NCBI GenBank assembly: GCA_944472155.2
Contig: OX235273.1
Location: 33,267,204 to 33,331,203 of the forward strand
Reading direction: 5' to 3'
Origin: Trichobilharzia szidati
Taxonomy: Eukaryota; Platyhelminthes; Trematoda; Strigeidida; Schistosomatidae
DNA length: 64,000 nt
A program made the translations under genes and the position numbers. Under the pieces are notes generated by a model, which was not told where the DNA came from, ran no database searches, and was given only the letters and a program-made list of their open reading frames with translations. This document shows, one piece after another, positions 21,768 to 31,493 of this stretch (positions within the stretch are counted from its first letter, which is position 1; every line of letters starts with the position of its first letter).

Positions 21768-22497
21768 TTTCATTATTATTATTATTGTTTCCTTTAATTC
21801 CTAGAGGAACATAGGGCTTCAGCCGTGTGTCTCCATTGCGTTCGGTTCTCTGCTAGAGTCTTCACCTGGCTCCAAGTCTGCCCACACGTTTTCATCTCCT
21901 CTTCACATGACCTCCTCCAAGTCATCCTTGCACTGACGACCAACTCGCCGCTTCCCTTTCGGGTTCCACTCAAGCAATGGCTTGTCTAGTGATGTCACTT
22001 GATGGTTTCCTCAGAGTATGGCCAGCTAATCCATCTCCATTTCTTCCTGCCTATTTGTTTCACAATCGGTTCCTGGTTGGTTCGCTCATTGCCAGAGATC
22101 TCTGTTGCTGATCTTTTCTGGCCGGCCATCTGATCTTGAGTAATGAGCGAAGACAACTGTTAATGAAGGTCTGCAGTTTGTTTGAGATGCTCTTTATGAC
22201 GCGCTGGCCAAGTCTCTGATCCGTATAGTGAGTAGCACTGACTTCATATTGGAGTTGAAAATCCGGATCTTATTTTTGATGCTGAGTGTTGTTGACCTCC
22301 ACACAGACTTGAGAGTAGTGAAAGCTTGTCTTGCTTTTCCGATTCTTGCTTTGATATCCTCGTCAGTTCCTCCTGTAGTTGAGACGATGCTTCCCAGGTA
22401 GGTGAAAGAGGTTGTTTCTTTCAGGTTCCTCCCATTTATGCTGTTGTTGTTGTTCTTGTCCAGGAATCTTTATCACCTCTGTTTTCTCTATGTTCAC
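21768..22497 (-). mobile_element. SR2-like RTE fragment
   Basis: Minus strand from VNIEKTEVIKIPG (22490) through the SFTYLGSIVSTTG position (about 22400) to the C-terminus and (AAT)n tail at 21770. Same subfamily as 6851-7465 and longer at the 5' side. Frameshifts are present. Confidence 0.88.
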
Positions 22498-22590
22498 CTG
22501 TGAAAATTCCATACCTGTACCAAAAATACTGTGTGGAACCAAGCTGCTATCAAAAATCAAAAATAAAATAAAAGTAGATATAACCTCTTC
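22498..22590 (+). mobile_element. 3' end of L2/CR1-like LINE
   Basis: TGAAAATTCCATACCTGTAC and an A-rich tail are the reverse complement of the family end at 14540-14600. It abuts the truncated 5' end of the SR2 copy at 22497. Confidence 0.65.
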
Positions 22591-22739
22591 CAAATAGATC
22601 ATAAACTCAACACTGAGAATAATCGTTTTCTACCATCTATCGCCAACCGAATAAATCGTGAAAAGCTTCTAGATACCGAATACACCAAACTTCAGAAGCC
22701 ATTGTAATTTTGCCCAAAACAACTGGAGCTGTGAGTGCG

Positions 22740-22985
22740 AAAGAAGTCCAGGTGCAGCTACTATATTGCTACCCTAGCCTGCTGTGAAACCTGTAAATTT
22801 ATAAACTCTACAGTATTTTTCTCACTTTATCTGACTGTCAGTCGTGTGTTATATTGACGAATCATCTTACCACTTACAGATGCTTCTCTGAACTGTAATC
22901 TTCTGTAATATTATTGATTCAATGTTATTCAAAACATTAATGGTGTTGATAACAATAATTCTTTATCCATTACGGTCATAGAACT
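22740..22985 (+). repeat. Unclassified dispersed repeat, copy 2
   Basis: See 21115-21365. It ends TGTTGATAACAATAATTC. Confidence 0.6.
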
Positions 22986-23439
22986 GTAGAACCTGATGAA
23001 CAAGTTATTTCTGAACAACTGAATAAGAGCTGACCTGTTTGCTTTAAATTTAATAGACAGAAGACCAGTAGTTCAGCGAAGAGTCTCTTTTCCGGCGAAT
23101 TCATTTTCATAGCTGTACAATCGCAAATATATATGGTTGTTTTGTATGTGTGTACATTAAATTTGTCAAACGAAAATACAATTAGTAAGTTCAGATGAAT
23201 TGGATGTTGATATAAGAGGGTAGTAACAAAAGTGATGAGTTGTCACAAACGATTGTTAAAGAAGAGTTACGTAATAATGTGAATAGTTTGATGAAAGAGT
23301 TGTGCTCAGGGTGTACATGGAAACAAAATAACATACGGAATTACGCAAGGGTTTTAAGTAGTTAGAAAAATAATCATACAAACAAAAGTTAAGTCAAATC
23401 AAACAAACAAACAAAAGTTAAGTCAAATCAACGGAGTTG

Positions 23440-23841
23440 TTACCATGACAGTAGAAGTGGTTGAATAATTTTCTTTTGTATGCATAGTTCTGGTTCTTCC
23501 AAATGAATGGCTAGGGCTTCTGCAATGCAAAGAAGACGGAAACGTATTGTCTTTGGAAGGTTGTTCTTCACTTTGTAGTTTACTTTGAAGGAGGTGTTTG
23601 TTGAGATGGAATGACCAGTGTTGACGAGGTGTTCGATTATTGCACTCCTTATGCAGCCATTACTTCCTTTCTGTAGCCACGCTGGATAGTGTTCTTTGAC
23701 CCTTTTCGACAGGATACGCGTTGAACGGCCGATGTACTTGGCTCCACAGCGACAGGTGAACTGATATATACAAATAGAAGTGGTCAGGTGCGCTGAACTA
23801 CTGGTCTTCTGTCTATTAATGTTCGAATGGGAATTTTTCAT
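23440..23841 (-). mobile_element. Penelope-like GIY-YIG endonuclease domain
   Basis: A 133-codon frame holds a near-complete GIY-YIG domain: CIYQFTCRCGAKYIGR (the GIY-like YQF and YIG pair with the CxC insert of Penelope-like elements), the following conserved Arg, KRVKEHYPAWLQKG, AIIEHLVNTGH and the C-terminal IAEALAIHLEEP block. In intact elements this domain nicks DNA to prime reverse transcription. The RT is missing; SR2 sequence follows at 23845. Confidence 0.88.
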
Positions 23842-23844
23842 GCT

Positions 23845-24070
23845 TTAAATTTATTGCCAGAACAGGCAGTCTGCAGTGGTCTGTTGGAAATGCTTTCCAT
23901 GCCACACAGTGCAAGTTTCTGACCCATATAGAAGTGACTGATTGACTTAATATTTGTGTTGAAAATTCGAAAATTTCTTCTTCACACAGAGTACAGGAGA
24001 TTTCCAAAGTGACTTCAGGGTGATGTAGGTCTGTCTCGCCATTCCAATTCTGGTTTCGACTATATTTGCT
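23845..24070 (-). mobile_element. SR2-like RTE fragment
   Basis: Minus strand: FSTQILSQSVTSIWVRNLHCVAWKAFPT is a shifted and degraded form of the INTNVKSVLLYGSETW region. Internal piece only. Confidence 0.7.
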
Positions 24071-24639
24071 TTTAACGGTGATTACTCGTACATTTATCGT
24101 TCAGATCAATGATCTCTACAACCATATCGACTTATTCTTGCAGGATTTTTGGGGGAGATGAGGAGGATTCTGTAGGCTGCTAGTGGAATCGTTTTATTAA
24201 TGGATTTATCATAGTTTACTAAATTGAGGCTAACACGGCAAAGTTCAACAATAGCGTCCCAGGAGTGCGAACGCACGAGTGACCTTCAGCTGACCAATCA
24301 TAAAAATGAGGAATGTTTGCTCAAAAAATGATGTATATTGACAAGAAAATGCTTGAAAACGCATTAAACAGGTTATCTTTCTCTGACATGACTTAAAAAT
24401 ACGTCCCAGTTATAACGAGGAGTATCAGTTGCTAAGTTAGACTAGTTTCTGTACATGTATTCACCGAGATGACTACAGATAAACTGCTTTTGTGAATCGT
24501 TTATCTCTCTCATCCTGCTTGCAGTCTTCCAAAAAAGCCCTCGGTTGAATTACTGTGGTTTCCAGCAAGAGGATAGACGACTACTTACCAGGAAAACGTG
24601 GATAATAAAACAAATTAAAATAAATGACATCAACTATAA

Positions 24640-24775
24640 ATCTATCCCTAATCGTAACCATAAGCTTAATCCTGACCCTAACCTACCTTAATCCTAACCC
24701 TAATCATAACCCTTATCCAAACCGTAATTCTAACCCTAATGCTAATTATAACCCTGATCCTAACCCTAACGAGCT
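24640..24775. repeat. Degenerate interstitial telomere-like repeat
   Basis: Many units of CCCTAA and variants (CCTAAT, ACCCTAAC, ATAACCC) run for about 135 bp with many point changes. TTAGGG is the schistosome telomere repeat, so this is an old interstitial tract. Confidence 0.85.
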
Positions 24776-24846
24776 ATTAACACATTGTCCAAACAGTACT
24801 TAAAAACGTGATCTGGGTGAAATTTGCTCCAAAGTTGGTGAATACT

Positions 24847-25560
24847 TACTTTACTTTACTTCGGCTATCTCCTACGGGAGGATAAGCCGGCTTCATGAAC
24901 ATCTCGAATCATCGCTGCCCAGGTGCGGCGATCTGATGCAAGGTTTTGCGACAGGGTTATCCAATTCTTGTTCCACAGACGGAGTCCGTAGACGGTTTGT
25001 AGCCCCAAGAGTTCATGAAGTTTCATGGGAATTTGGTACGAGTGATGTCCCCAGAATCGCTCGGCCTTTTGTTTGAGAGTGCAGCTCTAGCCTTTACACA
25101 ACCAAGTGTGACCTACAAGGCAGTAGGAGTGGAGTAGGGAGTCCACTACCCATTGGCAGCCGGTGACCTTTTTGAATGGGGCCAGACATCCAGGACATCC
25201 AACAAGCCCTTTGTCCATACGTCTGCCGGTGAGCTCCAGTGAGCTTCATACGCCAGTCGTTGGAGGTTTCGAATCAGGGTTTAGCCATCTCCCCTAGACT
25301 GTCATCCAGTAGACAGTCAACCCGGTGAAGAGCGCCGGGCATCCGCTTTCGCCCTCTCACTTTGGTGAAAAACACCTCCGCCACGTGAAGGCAGTGAGTA
25401 GGACTTCCTCAGGAGAGGCTATGTAAGACGCCCGGTCATATGGGATCATTTCAAGAGGTGTGCGGAGGGGTGGCCAACCCGCAGCGCAAGGCACCCACCC
25501 CCGACCATCCTTAGGCTTTGGAGGTAAGTTGGTGAATAGCGTTGATATTTCAGCTATGAT
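24847..25560 (-). mobile_element. GC-rich dispersed repeat with (GTAAA)n-type tail
   Basis: About 715 bp much richer in GC than its surroundings. The left edge ACTTTACTTTACTTC reads as an A-rich simple tail on the minus strand, so it is probably a minus-strand retroposon 3' part. No coding motif was recognised. The family is not identified. Confidence 0.5.
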
Positions 25561-25984
25561 AATGACAGATGCCATTAGCCAACGACCAGCATGCGTTCAA
25601 GGTCACTGGAGCGTTCTAATTCCTGGGACGTTATTGTTGAACTTCGCAGCTAACACTTGTTGATCTGATCCTATCTCAGCTGATAGCGTTTTTAAAAAAA
25701 AATTTATTTGCTGTATTGTCACTGGAACTTTAAATGAACTAGTGTAGACTGGTTGTAACTCCAACTGAACACCTTTCTGTTACCACAGAGTGTAAATTGC
25801 TGCGAATCCAGAACACGACACTATAACTAACTGGCCACCTGAAGTTCTATCTCGCACACTGAGATAGATACAAAAGTCACACTGTGAAAAACGACACCCG
25901 CAACGACAAGGACAACAACAACAACAGTATCTATTAGACAAAATACATGGTATATCAAATATTTGCAAAATCTTGGACATTTAA

Positions 25985-27225
25985 GTCGTAAACCTGTCTG
26001 TCTGGATTCAACATAGAACTTGGCACCGAAGTGCAGCAGTTCGAGTTGCCACGTTCCAAAAAGCATAAAAAGATAGACAAGAAGATGAGTGAAGAGAATC
26101 AATGGACTTTTGACAGGTATAAGAGTGAAACAGAATGAGTAATGGTAGAAAGGAATATGAAAGATTACAGAGACTGAATACATCTGCGTCATTGACAACG
26201 ATTTTGAACCATGTCACCTATTGTCTCCAGCTATTGATTCTTAGAGTCCCGAGGGCCCCAACCCAGAAGTCTGCATCTCCCTACCTGACTCAGTTTAACT
26301 GTCAGGGATTTCATGGATTGATGAGGCCATGTTTTTGTTTGGCCATCACTTACTCTTTTCCAACCTGCACCTATATCAGCTAGTAATGCCCGTCGGGGGA
26401 GGCGATGGCTAGGCATACGCAGCACGTGGCCTAGCCATCTCAATCTATTTAACTTTATAGCCTCTTCGATTGATTTTCCCTCTTTGCCCAACACTACGCC
26501 TAACGTCAACATTGCTTACTTTATTATACCACCTAACGTGAGAAAGAGATCGTAAACATCTTTGGTCAAAAACAGACAATCTTTTCATGTCTTCCGCTCT
26601 CAATGGCCACGTCTCACCACCATAGAGAAGGACGGAGCGAACTGCTGAGCAGTACACACGTCCCTTGGTTGATAGCCGGATGTCACGCCTACGCCAGAGA
26701 CGGTGTAAGTTAGCGAAGGCAGCTCGAGCTTTTTGGATCCGTGCTGAGATTTCGTCACCAATCAATCCGTTGGTGCTGATACAACTTCCCAAATAGGTGA
26801 AGTGGTCAACATATTCTATCACTTCACTCCCTATCACTAAGCTTGGAGTTGACGTAGTCCAGTCCTGTAGCAGCATCTTATATTTTACAGGGGCGAATCG
26901 CATGCCAAACATACGAAGATTGCTGCTCAAGGTGTTCAGAAGACTCTGCATTTTGTCAGCATCCTCCCCTAACAGGATTATGTCGTCTGTATATTCTAAG
27001 TCCATAAGACTATTCCCTGGTAACAAGTCGATTCCTAAGTCGTTAAGTTCAGTTGAGGATACTTCCATTAGCATATCTATGATGAAGTTAAACAGAAAAG
27101 GGGAAAGTGGACATCCTTGACGGACACCACTGGTTGTTATCAATTCCCCATAAGCCCTTACATGGCTACGTAAGTTTGAGTAGAGTGCCTTGATTAGTTC
27201 AATGTACTTTACTGGCACTCCCTTC
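25985..27225 (-). mobile_element. SR3-like RTE retrotransposon, 5'-truncated
   Basis: Minus strand from the RT finger/palm to the family's 3' end near 25985-26060 (the GTGCACTTC..GCAAAGTTC-like end also seen at 28300, 32600 and 63790). A TGGGTTGGGGCCCTCGGGAC motif near 26260 (reverse complement) is shared by all copies. One frame break lies near 26450. Confidence 0.92.
26445..27218 (-). pseudogene. SR3-like reverse transcriptase C-terminal half
   Basis: A 257-codon frame: TTSGVRQGCPLSPFLFNFIID (RT motif 4), then LEYTDDIILLGED with the active site as YTDD, HFTYLGSCIS, and the C-terminal RGRVYCSAVRSVLLYGGETWPLR and RCLRSLSHVRWYNKVSN. This is RTE-clade architecture. The usual A of YADD is T here; both Asp remain. 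The frame ends in shifted sequence before the last block at 26512-26231. Confidence 0.92.
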
Positions 27226-27457
27226 CTACGTGGCTTAGACTAACTGTTGTAGATTTCATTGACTGGTGTCATGTTTTCGTTTGACCGCCGCTAGCTCTTT
27301 TCCAGCCTGGCCCTATATCAGCTAACATTGCCCGTCGAGGAAGGCGATGACTAGGCATACGTAACACATGTCCTAACCATCTCAGTCGATGTAATTTCAC
27401 AGCCCCGTCTATTGATTTCCCCGCCCACCACTCTATAATCAGTGTGGTGATATACAC
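27226..27457 (-). mobile_element. SR3-like internal fragment
   Basis: KSIDGAVKLHRLRWLGHVLRMPSHRLPRRAMLADIG on the minus strand repeats the C-terminal block of the neighbouring copies. It abuts the 5' end of the copy at 25985-27225. Confidence 0.82.
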
Positions 27458-28229
27458 TAATTAACACGTAAAAAAGACCCAAATTTCTTAACATACGTGT
27501 TGGTTCAGTGCTTTAATTTGGTTCAAAGACTTAACACGTCACCACAAGTATTTTCACCAGGCTGTAGACTTTCATCAACGCCTAGCCCTTTCGCTTGATA
27601 ATGAAGATCAGATGGCCTGCCAGAAAGAATTAGCAACAAAGGTTTCTATCAGCTAACGTTGCAGGAAGGAAAACAGGTGAACTGGGTGTTGCATAATAAG
27701 CATCACTTGAAAATGTTGACGGAATACCACTTAAGCAGAGAAATTGCAAGTGATTAAGAACAAGCTGAAAAAGAGGACTGCCTGACTTGCTCAAAAGAAA
27801 ACGTGAAACGTGCGTACACGCTGGAATACGTTTGTTCAAAAATAAAAGAACTTTGGATTTTTGCACAGCCATACCTCTTATACTAGACTGACTTTATTCT
27901 ATACATCAGAGTGGAACGTGAGAAAACTGATACCACAGAAACAACTAGCATTACAGATAACTAGAAATTAATACTTATCATGAGATTTAAAGCAACCACA
28001 ATTAGAACAGTACATATTTTTGCTTAGAGTGAGGATGGAAGGTATTTGCTGTCTCCACACCGCTCCACCAGGAAATTCACGTTGAAACCCATGCGCCTGG
28101 TGATAAAATGCATACAACTAAATATCATGAGTTGTGGTTGCTTGAATAAAATATGGCATCTCATAGTCTGAGACATGGGAACACAATTTGTAGTGCTTGT
28201 TAAATACAGTGTGCAGATACACTGCTCCT
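27458..28229. other. No gene seen
   Basis: Unassigned sequence between SR3 copies. Confidence 0.5.
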
Positions 28230-29705
28230 CATAAACGACGCGTTAATTAGTGAGGGTAAGTCTGTCTGTCTGTTTTCGATATAGAACTTTGCACATATGT
28301 GCGGCAGTTCAAGTCGCCACACTCCCTCCTTGTAGCACACAAAGCAAGAGAAGAATGTAGGAGAAATGCATATTAGAGACAGTAAACAGAGGTGTGAGAC
28401 AAAGGAATAGTAATAACGAAGAACAAAACAGTTTAATTGGAAATCATAAGTCACAAGGAGTGGATGCATCTGCCTTAGCCATTGAGAACGATTTTGAGCC
28501 ATGTCACTAATCGTTTCCAACCATTGGTTTTTACCGTCCCGAGGACCCCAACCAGTCAAGGAGTCTACACCTTCCTACATGGCTGGCTTAAACTAACTGT
28601 TGTAGATTTCATTGACTGGTGCCATTTTTTGGTTTGACCGCCGCTAGCTCCTTTCAAGCCTGACCCTATATCAGCTAACATTGCCCGTCGAGGAAGGCGA
28701 TGACTAGGCATACGTAACACATGTCCTAACCATCTCAGTCGATGTAATTTCAGTCTCGTCGACTGATTTCCCCGCCTTACCTAGCACTCGACGCCTAACC
28801 CAAATATTGCTCACCTTATTATACCACTTCACACGGGAGATAGAACGCAGACACCTATGATCAAAGAAAGCTAATCTTTTCATGTCTTCCACTCTCAATG
28901 GCCAGGTCTCATAGACATAAAGGAGGATGGAGTGGACTGATGAGCAGTACACACGCCCTTTGGTCGATAGTCGGATATCACGTCTATGCCAGAGACGGCG
29001 TAAACTGGCATATGCGAAACTAGCCCTCTGTATCCGTGCTGAGATTTCGTCAGAGATCAACCCGTTGGCGCTGGCTGATACAACTTCCCAAATAAGTGAA
29101 GTGGTCAACGTGCTCTACCACTTCACTTCCTATTTCTAATCTAGGAGTCGGTGTAGTCCAATCCTGTAACATCATCTTGCATTTGGCGGGAGCGAATCGC
29201 ATGCCAAACATTCGTAGATTGCAGCTGAAGGTGTTCAGAAGACTCTGCATTTTGTCAGCGTCCTCGCCTAGAAGGACTATATCGTCTGCATATTCTAAGT
29301 CAACGAGATTATTCCTTGGTAGCAAGTCAATCCCTGAGTCTCTGAAGTGAGTTAAGGTTAAGTCCATTAGTACGTCTATGATGAAGTTGAATAGAAATGA
29401 TGATAATGGGCATCCTTGACGGACGCCACTAGTCGTCACCACTTCAGATGACAACTCGCCCTCAACCTGGCTGCATGAGTACGAGTAGAGTGCCTTAATC
29501 AGTGCAATGTGTTTTCTAGGTATTCCCTTTACAGCCAAGCATCACCAGAGAACCTCTCGGTCGACAAAATCGAATGCTGCCTTTAGGTCAAGAAATATAA
29601 TGATTGTTGGACGCTGGTAGGAATGCCTATGTTCTAGAATCTGTCAGAGGGTGAAGATATGATCAATACACCCTCTTCCTGGCCTAAAGCCTGTCTGGTT
29701 TCCTC
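28230..29705 (-). mobile_element. SR3-like RTE retrotransposon, 5'-truncated
   Basis: Minus strand from TGFRPGRGCIDHIF (29700) through FLDLKAAFDFVDREVLW, TTSGVRQGCPLSSFLFNFIIDVLM, LEYADDIVLLGED (intact YADD) and HFTYLGSCIS to the C-terminal block and the 3' end near 28240. Long frames remain (29538-29050 and 29108-28704) with a shift near 29080 and a stop before 29538. It is longer than the 26-kb copy. Confidence 0.92.
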
Positions 29706-30095
29706 GTGTTTGAGAAAAGTGAGGGTGAGTAGACTTCGATCTCTCTCTCGCAATGCTCTTATGTGGCCGCGCAGCCATAAGCCTCTGACCAGTAAGTCCG
29801 ATTCCCTGCCTTCATGCGACGGTGTTCCTAACAAAAGTGAAGGGGAGCTTACAACCGGACATGCACATCTACCTAGGAAAACTCTAATTCCAAATAAGGG
29901 CTCCAGAATCAGAGAGGACTGAATGGCATATGAACCCATTTTGGTCACTAGCAGCCAATGAAAAGTGGCTCCTAATTCTTCTCCACTGTTTGTAGAGGGG
30001 TGGCCTCTTGAAGACAACCACCTGCTTCGATCTGGGCATCCAGACAGTATTCTAGCCTTCACATAAAGTACGAGATTGCGTGTTTGGCTCATCTC
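29706..30095 (-). repeat. GC-rich repeat-like segment upstream of SR3 copy
   Basis: An uninterrupted minus-strand frame of 152 codons (30092-29634) spans this region and runs on into SR3 in the wrong frame, so it is not one protein. The segment has no recognised motif and may be part of another element. Confidence 0.4.
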
Positions 30096-30132
30096 TTGGT
30101 TTTCAAGTATTGGTATTGTAGGGATTTTTGTT

Positions 30133-30449
30133 TGATTGCATGGAGGATTTCATCATGAGCTGACATCAGTTAGAAGATGAGGCATTAACTCATCGAAGAA
30201 GACATTGCGAAATGGTCGCACTATGTCGTGAATTGGCAGAAGTTAGAATTCTAGGTCCATCGGATGGGGTCCCAGTGGCTCAATGGTCTACGAGCTCGCC
30301 TTGTAACCAGAAGGTCCCGGGTTCGACCCCAGGCGGCCGCGTACTGATGAAGAGTCCCAAACTGGGACGAAACAGCTGTCCAGTACTCCCAGGTTTTCCA
30401 ATTGTTCTCTAACTGATGTCAGCTCATGATGAAATCCTCCATGCAATCA
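30133..30449 (+). mobile_element. Sm-alpha-like hammerhead SINE inside a 42-bp perfect inverted repeat
   Basis: A Pol III-type head has a perfect A box TGGCTCAATGG and B box GGTTCGACCCC (30276-30330). Then comes a hammerhead domain: CTGATGA, stem GTCCC/GGGAC, GAAAC, a palindromic ACAGCTGT in the stem III position and the family tail. Arms 30133-30174 and 30408-30449 are perfect reverse complements (42 of 42). An extra AGA between CTGATGA and the stem probably weakens or kills catalysis. Sm-alpha with an active hammerhead is established in S. mansoni; this copy is the best preserved here. Confidence 0.88.
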
Positions 30450-31098
30450 TCTCTTGGTGTCCATAATGTATCAAGTTTGTGTGTCACTGATGAACTGCCA
30501 CTTCATGTAGAAAATAAATTCACCTGTGAATCCCACTGAACCCTTTAAATTTCAAATACACTTTAATGGGTACGAATTCATGCAAGATTACTATGACAGA
30601 GGTCATCGACAATCAGTACAAAATATGAAAGATTGTACAACATATCTTCTGGGAAGAAAACGATTTATACACAGACTTTGTAAGTGATATGAAAATGATT
30701 TCAAAGAATCACAATTAGTGAAATACAAATGAAAGCCTCGTAATGCCCATACATACAGTATGTAACGACTAATCCATATGCATGTAGAAGGATGAATGGC
30801 TGGCGTATGTTGGGGCATAAATAGTGAAATTACAATGCAGAGATGGGCAGGCGGTACACTTCTTCGACGGACTACTACTGGTGGTTTGTTCAACCTAAAT
30901 CCTCATCGACTGAACAGACGGACGGCCTTATGTCGTTCAACTCTAAATCATCTTCAGATTCCACTGTACAGCGCACATATTTTTACTAGGAAGCAATAAT
31001 AATATCCGACGACACTTTCTAGTTGAGTTATTGAGTAATTCATGAAAAGAATATGAACAATGAATGACCAAAAATACCTCACTTTTAAATGCTTGATA
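30450..31098. other. 3' flank of RPN1, no gene seen
   Basis: No exon-like feature was recognised between the Sm-alpha copy and the RPN1 3' region. Confidence 0.5.
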
Positions 31099-31104
31099 TT
31101 TATT
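31099..31104 (-). terminator. Possible RPN1 polyadenylation signal
   Basis: AATAAA on the minus strand, 207 nt after the stop codon of RPN1. Confidence 0.4.
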
Positions 31105-31310
31105 CCACACACACATACACACAAAGATGTACAAATAGCTCATTTAAAACAAAAACATTCCAACTTTCTTAGCATGCAATGACAAAAGTAAACGCCTGAT
31201 CAAGCAAGAAAATAACAGAAGAAAAAATTAACACGGGAGAACACTTTTTTATAAAAAAAGAAAAACAGGACTATGTCAAGTCAAGTTCCGTATTATTATT
31301 ATTATGATAA

Positions 31311-31493
31311 CTACAGACATTCTGTGATGGAGTCCATTTTGTAGATGATTTCAGCTTTTTTAGAACTCAAATCATCATTTGATGATTGATATTGTGCTTT
31401 TGTCAATTTGCCTGAGAGCAATTTCTCAGCTAATTGTACACCTTCTTGGATTAGATCACGATATCGTTGATCCAAGCTATTTATTTCATTTAA
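31311..31493 (-). CDS. RPN1: RPN1 exon 7
   Basis: 60 codons and TAG: LNEINSLDQRYRDLIQEG to KMDSITECL, matching the end of metazoan ribophorin I. Acceptor CCCAG. Confidence 0.93.
   Translation of the reverse strand, partial: LNEINSLDQRYRDLIQEGVQLAEKLLSGKLTKAQYQSSNDDLSSKKAEIIYKMDSITECL

Noticed and set aside
29634..30092. 152-codon minus-strand protein
   Set aside because: Its 3' part overlaps SR3 RT in a wrong frame and the rest has no recognised family.
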